DNA from: Pseudomonas synxantha
Lineage (GTDB): Bacteria > Pseudomonadota > Gammaproteobacteria > Pseudomonadales > Pseudomonadaceae
Assembly: GCF_900105675.1 (NCBI RefSeq)
Contig: NZ_LT629786.1
Location: 1,736,001-1,800,000, forward strand
Length of the DNA stretch: 64,000 bases
Direction of reading: 5' to 3'
Shown here: positions 58,138-64,000 of the stretch, piece after piece
Position numbering within the stretch: position 1 is the stretch's first letter
Layout: each line of letters starts with the position of its first letter
The notes under the pieces: model-generated
The model's input: only the letters and a program-made list of their open reading frames with translations
The model's database searches: none
What the model was told of the DNA's origin: nothing
Made by a program: the position numbers and the translations under genes

Positions 58138-58269
58138 ATGCCTGATCGTTCGTGGCAAGCCGTCTTGCTGGTGTTGTGTTTGTTGGGCGGCTGCAACGCC
58201 AACACCGTCTTTGACGATGCCGAGTATCGTCCTTTGGGCGACCCGCAGGCGGTCACCCGTGGCCGATGA
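58138..58269 (+). CDS. Very small lipoprotein of the type VI locus (43 residues)
   Basis: An open frame of 44 codons between the activator gene and the FHA gene. GAGGGAG lies seven bases before ATG 58138. Residues 1-18 are a lipoprotein signal (basic residue Arg4, hydrophobic AVLLVLCLLGG) ending in the lipobox LGGC, so Cys19 would be lipidated. Asn at +2 favours the outer membrane. The mature part has only 25 residues, with acidic FDDAEY in the middle. Its stop overlaps an ATG at 58266 (ATGA). I recall a small unnamed gene (orfX) in the same slot of HSI-II in P. aeruginosa, which may be the counterpart. Confidence 0.7.
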   Translation: MPDRSWQAVLLVLCLLGGCNANTVFDDAEYRPLGDPQAVTRGR

Positions 58270-58286
58270 ATAGAGGGAGCCAAAGG

Positions 58287-59477
58287 ATGCAACTGGTGTT
58301 TGAGGCCTGTGCGGTCGAGGGTGCGCAAAACGTAGCCCCGGCCCGCAAAGTATTTGACGGTAGAGGCGGTGTGATCGGCCGCGGCTCCGGGTGTGACTGG
58401 GTAATACCCGATCCGAGCCGCGTGCTCTCCAGCCATCACGGCTTGGTCGGCTATCGTGAAGGCCGCTATTTCCTGACAGATATCAGCCGCAATGGGACCG
58501 GGGTATCGGGCAGTGCCGAACGCCTGCGCAAAGGGCAGGCGCGCTTGATCAGTGATGGCGATGTATTTGACCTTGGGCCAGTGACGATACGGGCGCAATT
58601 GCTGGAAGCGCCGCGCCACGGCAGCGAGCAGCGCGTTATCACGGGGGTGCCGATTCCAGATGATGCGTTCCTGTCTTTGGATCCTCTGCATGTGCTGGAC
58701 CATGAGCACCCGCGACAAGCCCGCTCGGAGGACCTGGAGGCATTGAGCGAGATAGTCGATGAACCCGGCACGTGGGTTGACAGCCAGGGTGCCGAGCGGG
58801 AACACCTCATAGTGCCTGGCCCGGTCGATCCCGTGGTGGCGTCTGGCGCAGTGGACCCGATAGCGGTGGCGGCGCCTTCCGATGAGCTGTTCTGGGGGCA
58901 GTTTGCAACAGCGTTGGGCATCGACCCGAATACCCTCGAGAGGTCTGACCTGGAGGCCCTGGCAATCAAGGTGGCGCGCCTGTTCCACCTGGGAGTGAAC
59001 GGCCTGCAACAGACGCTGCGCACCTTTGACGACCTGAACAGCGAGTTGGCCTCGGCACCAGGCGCCAGCCTGGACCTGGCCCAGAACCCTTTGAAAATGT
59101 GCCCCGATACAGGGGCTGCAATAGCCGCAATGCTGGGTTCGCAGGTACTGGGCCAGCTGTCCGCTGAACGGGCGATCATCCAGGCCCATCGGGACCTGCA
59201 AGTGCGTCAAGCCGCCCTGCTGGCTGCATGCCGAAGCGCGCTGCGTAACGCCAGGGCCGCCTTCGAGCCCAGCTACCTGCTGGGTTGCTTTGAGTCCCAG
59301 GGCAGGCCGCCCAGGTTTTTCGCGGATGCGTGGCATTGGCGGGCTTACCAGCGTTACTACCAGTGGTTGGCGGCGGATGAACAGTTGAGTCGGCGTGCGC
59401 TGGAAGGTGATTTTGCCAAGGCCTACGAGGAGCAGGTTCGCTTGATCGGCGCCTTGCATAGGGATTTCCCAGGATGA
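58287..59477 (+). CDS. tagH: Type VI secretion FHA-domain protein (TagH/Fha)
   Basis: A 396-residue protein. The N-terminal FHA domain (about residues 22-100) keeps the phosphothreonine-binding set: GRGSGCDWVIPD, SSHHGLVGY and ISRNGTGV. The C-terminal half is the TagH/VasC domain (LFHLGVNGLQQTLRTFDDLN to the end). The start at 58287 (MQLVFEACAVEG) has GAGGGAG upstream; ATG 58266 is an alternative. In HSI-II-type systems Fha proteins are phosphorylated by a Stk kinase to control assembly; stk/stp genes would lie downstream of this window. Its stop overlaps the tssJ start. Confidence 0.92.
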   Translation: MQLVFEACAVEGAQNVAPARKVFDGRGGVIGRGSGCDWVIPDPSRVLSSHHGLVGYREGRYFLTDISRNGTGVSGSAERLRKGQARLISDGDVFDLGPVTIRAQLLEAPRHGSEQRVITGVPIPDDAFLSLDPLHVLDHEHPRQARSEDLEALSEIVDEPGTWVDSQGAEREHLIVPGPVDPVVASGAVDPIAVAAPSDELFWGQFATALGIDPNTLERSDLEALAIKVARLFHLGVNGLQQTLRTFDDLNSELASAPGASLDLAQNPLKMCPDTGAAIAAMLGSQVLGQLSAERAIIQAHRDLQVRQAALLAACRSALRNARAAFEPSYLLGCFESQGRPPRFFADAWHWRAYQRYYQWLAADEQLSRRALEGDFAKAYEEQVRLIGALHRDFPG

Positions 59478-59968
59478 GAGTCATGTATCGAATTACCCTT
59501 GCAGCCCTGCTGCTCCTGCTCGGCCTGTTGGCTGGCTGCAGCGCGATTTCGCCTTTTTCGACGTTGACCAAGTTGGACCTGGTGCTGACCGCCAGCGAAC
59601 AGGTCAACCCTGACTTGCACGGTCGACCCTCTCCAGTGGTGGTCCACCTGATTGAATTGCGCCATGGCGTAGCCTTCGAGAACGCCGACTTCTTCAGCCT
59701 GTATGGTCATGCTGAGCAGGTGCTGCCGAAGGACTGGGTGAGCAGTGAGGAAGTTGAACTGCGCCCCGGTGACCGCCTGGCGCTCAAACTCAGGATCGGC
59801 CCTGATAGTCGCTTCGTGGGGGTGCTCGCGGCTTATCGAGACTTGCCCCATGTACGCTGGCGGATGCTGGTGCCCGTCACCGCCCAGAAAGTGACACGGG
59901 CCGAGCTGGTGCTGGACCAGGCCGGCATTCGGGTGGCCGGCCATTTGTCTGACCTGGAGATGCGCTGA
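59474..59968 (+). CDS. tssJ: Type VI secretion outer-membrane lipoprotein TssJ
   Basis: A 164-residue lipoprotein. Signal LAALLLLLGLLAGC puts the lipidated cysteine at 22. The mature part forms the transthyretin-like fold of TssJ (LDLVLTASEQVNPDLHGRPS, VVVHLIELRHGVAFENADFF, and PRDLPHVRW-like YRDLPHVRWRMLVPV). TssJ anchors the TssL-TssM membrane complex in the outer membrane. ATG 59474 overlaps the tagH stop (ATGA). Confidence 0.95.
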   Translation: MRVMYRITLAALLLLLGLLAGCSAISPFSTLTKLDLVLTASEQVNPDLHGRPSPVVVHLIELRHGVAFENADFFSLYGHAEQVLPKDWVSSEEVELRPGDRLALKLRIGPDSRFVGVLAAYRDLPHVRWRMLVPVTAQKVTRAELVLDQAGIRVAGHLSDLEMR

Positions 59969-59969
59969 T

Positions 59970-61298
59970 ATGCCTATTCATAAAGTCATCTGGCAGGAAG
60001 GCATGTTGTTGCGCCCACAGCACTTGCAGCACAACGACCGTTATTACCACCAGCAACTTGACCAGACGCGCCTGCTGGGCAGTGACGCCTGGGGTTTCCT
60101 GACGTTGGACCTCAACGTGCAGTACCTGAACCTGGGCAAACTGGTGGTCAATCAGGCCAGCGGCGTCTTGCCGGACGGCAGCCTGTTTGAGTTGAGCGCA
60201 GCCATGGAACCCTTGGTATTGCAGGTGCCGCCGAATACGGAACAGCAAGGGATTTACTTGGCGCTGCCCCTGGCGACCGGCAATCAGGTCGAAGTGCGCC
60301 AACCGCAGCACAGCGATGTCCTGGCGCGTTACCTGAGCTGTGAAGTGGAAGTGGGGGATAGCAACGTGGGGGTGGATTCGCGTTGCAAGGTGCACTGCGC
60401 ACGCCCCGATTTGCGTCTGCTGCTGGGCGAGCGCCAGAGCGACCAGCGCTTTGTCAAACTCAAGATTGCGCAGGTGCTCAATTCCAGCGCTGAGGGAGGC
60501 CTGAGCCTGGATACGGACTTTCTCCCGTCGTTCATTTTTGTGCAGGCGCATGGCTATGTGGCGTCGTGTCTCAAGGAAGTGATCGGCCTGCTTGCCAGCC
60601 GAGGCGACGCCATTGCGGCGCGGATCCGCGCCGGAGGCACCGGCGCTGGCGCGCAAATCGGTGACTTGTTGATGCTGCAAGTGATCAATCGCACGGAGCT
60701 GGAACTGCGTCACCGCCTGAGCCAGCCCCAGGTGCGTCCGGAAGCGGTGTTCCGCGCGTTGGTGTCGATGCTTGGCGAGTTATCAACCTTCGCCAGCGAC
60801 AGCAAGCGTGCGCAACTGGAGGTGCATTACCGGCATGGCGACCAGGGCGCGAGTTTTCGTGGGCTGATGGAGCCGGTGCGAGCGGTGTTGTCGGTGGTGC
60901 TGGAGCAGCATGCTATCGAATTGACCCTGCAGCAACGCCAGTACGGCGTGCTGGTATGTCCGGTGAGCGAATTGAAGTTGCTCGGTGCGGCCACATTCAT
61001 CCTGGCCGCCACGGCGCAGTGTGACGCAGAGGAACTGCGCCAGCGCCTGCCGGCTCATCTGAAGATTGGGCCGGTAGAGCGCATACGGGAGTTGGTCAAC
61101 CTGCACCTTGCCGGGATCAAGGTCAAACCGCTGCCGGTGGCGCCGCGGCAGATTCCGTTTCATGCCGCCAAAACCTATTTCATGCTCGACATGAGCGCCC
61201 GCGATATCGCGCAGCTGGAGCAGTCCGGTGGTTTCGCTTTCCATGTGGGAGGTGAGTTCGTCGGGCTTGAACTCGATTTTTGGGCTATCAGGAACTGA
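59970..61298 (+). CDS. tssK: Type VI secretion baseplate protein TssK
   Basis: A 442-residue TssK. The N-terminus IHKVIWQEGMLLRPQHLQ and DRYYHQQLDQ is the family hallmark. TssK links the baseplate to the TssL-TssM membrane complex and can serve as a receptor for tail-fibre-like proteins. It begins two bases after tssJ and is followed directly by tssL. Confidence 0.95.
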   Translation: MPIHKVIWQEGMLLRPQHLQHNDRYYHQQLDQTRLLGSDAWGFLTLDLNVQYLNLGKLVVNQASGVLPDGSLFELSAAMEPLVLQVPPNTEQQGIYLALPLATGNQVEVRQPQHSDVLARYLSCEVEVGDSNVGVDSRCKVHCARPDLRLLLGERQSDQRFVKLKIAQVLNSSAEGGLSLDTDFLPSFIFVQAHGYVASCLKEVIGLLASRGDAIAARIRAGGTGAGAQIGDLLMLQVINRTELELRHRLSQPQVRPEAVFRALVSMLGELSTFASDSKRAQLEVHYRHGDQGASFRGLMEPVRAVLSVVLEQHAIELTLQQRQYGVLVCPVSELKLLGAATFILAATAQCDAEELRQRLPAHLKIGPVERIRELVNLHLAGIKVKPLPVAPRQIPFHAAKTYFMLDMSARDIAQLEQSGGFAFHVGGEFVGLELDFWAIRN

Positions 61299-61303
61299 AT
61301 GCC

Positions 61304-62164
61304 ATGGACAGCGACTACTCACAAGATGAAAAAACCGTCCTGCTCGACCGAGAGAGCCATGGGCCTGTACAGGGACCGCTGACGGATTTCCCGTCGCCGC
61401 CGCGCTACGAGCAACTTGAGGACCGCATGATCTACGCGGGCCATCTGCTTGAAGCGCAGAGTTTCGACGCGGGGCTCAACCCGGTGGTCGCCGCAGCCGG
61501 AGAGTTATTGTCGGAAATTGTGCGACTCAAAGTCAGCGCCGAGCGTGAAGACCTGGGCATGCTCAACGACCGGTTGACATTGGCGATGACTCAATTCGAA
61601 ACCCGTGCCTTGCAGGGTGGTATTGAAAACAACCAGGTCATGTCCGCGCGCTATGTGTTGTGCAGTGTCCTTGATGAGGCGGTCGTCACCACCCCTTGGG
61701 GCGCGCAGAGCGACTGGTCGAAGATGAGCTTGTTGAGCCGCTTCCATAACGAGACCTTCGGGGGCGAGAAGGTTTTCCAGCTGCTGGAGCGACTGTCCCG
61801 TGATCCGCTCAAGCACCTGGCCATGCTCGAGCTGATGTACCTGTGCCTGTCCTTGGGTTTCGAAGGGAAATACCGGGTCATGGAGCGAGGTGTGTTGCAA
61901 GTCGAAGCCGTTCGCGATGCCTTATATCGGCAGATCAGGCATGTGCGTGGGGATGCGCCGACAGGGCCCGTATTACCGACTCCCCTTGGACAGTCGAGGC
62001 GCAGACGGTTGTGTGTGATCCCGACAGCCTGGTGGGTGGCCTCCACGTTGGCCTGTCTGCTGGCGATGTATACGGGGTTCGCCTGGCTGCTGAGCCAGGA
62101 GCGTACTGATGCGTTGCGACCCCTTCAATTCCTGGCGTCGGACCTGATCCCCACGCCCTTGTAA
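61304..62164 (+). CDS. tssL: Type VI secretion membrane protein TssL (DotU/IcmH)
   Basis: A 286-residue inner-membrane protein of the DotU family. The cytoplasmic helical domain includes NPVVAAAGELLSEIVRL, YVLCSVLDEAVVTTPWG and FHNETFGGEKVF. A single C-terminal membrane segment (WWVASTLACLLAMYTGFAWL) anchors it. No OmpA-like peptidoglycan domain follows. I chose ATG 61304 (MDSDYSQDEK). Its partner TssM follows after 15 bases. Confidence 0.94.
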   Translation: MDSDYSQDEKTVLLDRESHGPVQGPLTDFPSPPRYEQLEDRMIYAGHLLEAQSFDAGLNPVVAAAGELLSEIVRLKVSAEREDLGMLNDRLTLAMTQFETRALQGGIENNQVMSARYVLCSVLDEAVVTTPWGAQSDWSKMSLLSRFHNETFGGEKVFQLLERLSRDPLKHLAMLELMYLCLSLGFEGKYRVMERGVLQVEAVRDALYRQIRHVRGDAPTGPVLPTPLGQSRRRRLCVIPTAWWVASTLACLLAMYTGFAWLLSQERTDALRPLQFLASDLIPTPL

Positions 62165-62179
62165 ACGCTGGAGCAATCA

Positions 62180-64000
62180 ATGAGCGCATTTTTCAAGGGC
62201 GTTGGCGCCGTGCTGGGTCGGGTTTGGGTCTGGAGCCTTCTGTTGGTGCTTTGCAGCGCTGTATCGGTGTGGCGTTTCGGGCCGCTGCTGGCGGTGGCTG
62301 ACCATCGCTTCTGGCAAGGACCGACTGCCCGCCTGGCCAGCATCAGCGCGTTATTCCTGCTGTGGGGGTTGGCGATGGTGGTGGTCGGCGGACGACGGGC
62401 CGGTGGGCGCGAACGACCTGAACGCCTGGCGGCCCCTCAAGCCTTGAAATGGGTGGAGGACGAGCAGAAACACCTGCGCAGTCGGTTCAAGGAAGCGCTC
62501 CAGGTGCTCAAGACTTCTCGCCGTTATGGGATGCACAACGCACGCTGGCGCCATGATCTGCCCTGGTACCTGATGATCGGCGACCAGGGCAGTGGCAAGA
62601 CGCAACTGCTGGCAGCAGGCGGCTTGCAGTGGCCTCTCGATCACCTCGACACGCGGGCACAGGGCAACCACTGTGACTGGTACTTCGCCGATGCCGGCGT
62701 GTTGATCGATGCCCCTGGACGCTACCTGAGCCAACCCGACAGTGCCGTGGATGCAGCAGGGTGGGCGACGTTGCTCGACAGGCTCCGGTGGCGGCGCAGC
62801 GTGCGCCCGCTCAGTGGCGTGGTTGTGACGCTCTCGGTGGATGCGTTGCTGGCCACCACCGAGTACGACTTGGATCAGCATGCGCGGCATGTACAGTCGC
62901 GCATGCAGGACATTCAGCAGTCATTGCATGTGGACGTACCGATCTACCTGGTGCTGACTCAGGCTGACCGACTGCCGGGCTTCACCGAGTTTTTCGACGT
63001 GCCGCTCAGGGAGGCGCCCGATGATGTGCTGGGCCAACCCCTCGATGGCAGCTGCGCGACTGACGTCACGCAGGTTCGCCAAGCCGTCGAGCAATTTTTG
63101 CGGCGTTTGAACGCTGAACTGATCAGTCGCCTGCACCAGGAGCGCAATGTCGAGCGCCGCGGCTTGATGCTTGAATTCCCGCAACAGGCTGCGCGGATAG
63201 GTGAGCGTATTTGCCTGTTCATTGAGTCGGCTTTTTCGGCTCATCGCTACCAGCGCGTCAGCGGTCTGCGCGGCTTCTACCTGACCTGTGCCGGTGACCA
63301 GCAGGCTCGTTTTGTCCAGGGGCTGTTCAGCCGGGTGATCTTTGCCGAGGCCGACCTTGCAGGTTTGCAGGCTCCGGAGCAGCAGCGTATCCGGCGACGC
63401 CAGGGGCTGCTGGCAATGGCTGTGGCGCTGGTACTCGGTTGTGCCGCAGCGCTATGGATGCACAGTTATGCCGTCAACCATCAACGGCTGACGCAAATGG
63501 CGGCGCTGACAACCGCCGTCTTGCCGGTCCCGCAGGGCCATGATGATGCGTCGTCGCTATTGCAGCTATTGGATGCACGCCTGGCGGCGACCCAGGTTTT
63601 TCCTGCGTCGGCAGAGGTGCGCCTGATTGAACGCGCCGGCTTGTACCAAGGGGAACCGAGCCGCCCATGGGTCACCCAGGCTTATGATCAGGCGCTGCGA
63701 CAGCACATGCTGGCATGGATAACGGCCCAGCTGGAAGAGCAGGTGCATGCCAGCCTTGGAGACCGCGAGCAGTTATTGGATCACCTGCGCGCATATCTGA
63801 TGCTCAATGCACGTGAGCGTCGCGATAACAGTTGGTTGGCACAACACCTGACGAACAATTGGGCAGTACGATTTGCCGCAGACATGTCGACCCGCAAACG
63901 CCTGGGCCAACACTTGGCGCGGTTGCTTGAACGGCCATTCGTAACCCCCCTTGATGACGACCTTGTGGCCCAGGCCCGGGAAGCCCTGAGGGGGGAGTCA
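62180..64000 (+). CDS. tssM: Type VI secretion membrane protein TssM (IcmF), N-terminal part
   Basis: The frame opens at ATG 62180 (GGAG upstream) and is still open at the right edge, giving 607 residues of a protein usually near 1,100-1,200. Two membrane segments near the N-terminus (about 17-36 and 55-75) and a third near residue 415 (MAVALVLGCAAALWM) give the usual three. The cytoplasmic domain holds an intact Walker A, GDQGSGKT, and a Walker B-like IDAPGRYL. TssM crosses the periplasm and forms the channel with TssL and TssJ. The large periplasmic domain lies mostly outside the window. Confidence 0.94.
   Translation, partial: MSAFFKGVGAVLGRVWVWSLLLVLCSAVSVWRFGPLLAVADHRFWQGPTARLASISALFLLWGLAMVVVGGRRAGGRERPERLAAPQALKWVEDEQKHLRSRFKEALQVLKTSRRYGMHNARWRHDLPWYLMIGDQGSGKTQLLAAGGLQWPLDHLDTRAQGNHCDWYFADAGVLIDAPGRYLSQPDSAVDAAGWATLLDRLRWRRSVRPLSGVVVTLSVDALLATTEYDLDQHARHVQSRMQDIQQSLHVDVPIYLVLTQADRLPGFTEFFDVPLREAPDDVLGQPLDGSCATDVTQVRQAVEQFLRRLNAELISRLHQERNVERRGLMLEFPQQAARIGERICLFIESAFSAHRYQRVSGLRGFYLTCAGDQQARFVQGLFSRVIFAEADLAGLQAPEQQRIRRRQGLLAMAVALVLGCAAALWMHSYAVNHQRLTQMAALTTAVLPVPQGHDDASSLLQLLDARLAATQVFPASAEVRLIERAGLYQGEPSRPWVTQAYDQALRQHMLAWITAQLEEQVHASLGDREQLLDHLRAYLMLNARERRDNSWLAQHLTNNWAVRFAADMSTRKRLGQHLARLLERPFVTPLDDDLVAQAREALRGES

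Overview
The window looks like the chromosome of a fluorescent-group Pseudomonas. It is GC-rich, and its intergenic gaps carry the GTGGGAGGGGGCTTGC-type REP sequences, mostly as inverted pairs (REPINs). The gene families (hglS, hbcR/bdhA, yejABEF, an HSI-II-like type VI secretion locus) are also typical of that group. No rRNA, tRNA, CRISPR array, prophage or complete insertion sequence was seen.

Layout. 1-12.9 kb is mixed housekeeping: the 3' end of a non-canonical UvrA paralogue, a transketolase, a DUF465 protein, the 2-oxoadipate decarboxylase HglS, a large GH63-like glycosidase, an unknown secreted protein, an SCP2 protein with a histidine phosphatase, the protease SohB, and an MFS exporter divergent from a LysR regulator. 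13.9-23.1 kb is a sugar-alcohol locus: ribose-type ABC importer, SDR and zinc dehydrogenases, split DhaK/DhaL kinase, and a divergent RpiB isomerase with a SorC regulator. Its enzyme set fits conversion of a four-carbon polyol through erythrulose and erythrulose phosphate to erythrose 4-phosphate. 23.4-25.3 kb holds a TerC/CBS membrane protein and a thioredoxin-like protein.

25.6-32.2 kb is an amino-acid-type ABC importer with RidA, an IclR regulator, a fold-III PLP deaminase/dehydratase and a PfkB kinase. Together these fit D-glucosaminate breakdown to 2-keto-3-deoxygluconate and its 6-phosphate. 32.3-35.2 kb has a small parvulin and a hybrid sensor kinase. 35.3-41.3 kb is the 3-hydroxybutyrate locus (acetoacetyl-CoA synthetase, dehydrogenase, GntP permease, sigma-54 activator), with a readable -24/-12 promoter and two matching upstream palindromes. 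41.3-46.8 kb is yejABEF, followed by a second parvulin, a DUF1543 protein and an aldo/keto reductase.

48.8-64 kb is a type VI secretion locus: hcp divergent from tssA-B-C-E-F-G, a sigma-54 activator, a 43-residue lipoprotein, an FHA protein, then tssJ-K-L and tssM running off the end. The order follows HSI-II of P. aeruginosa, except that no clpV lies between tssG and the activator gene.

Points most worth a second look: a tandem duplication of the uvrA/tkt junction, a REPIN split by a foreign cruciform-forming element, the two inferred sugar pathways with their operators, the sigma-54 control regions, and the clpV gap plus tiny lipoprotein in the secretion locus.
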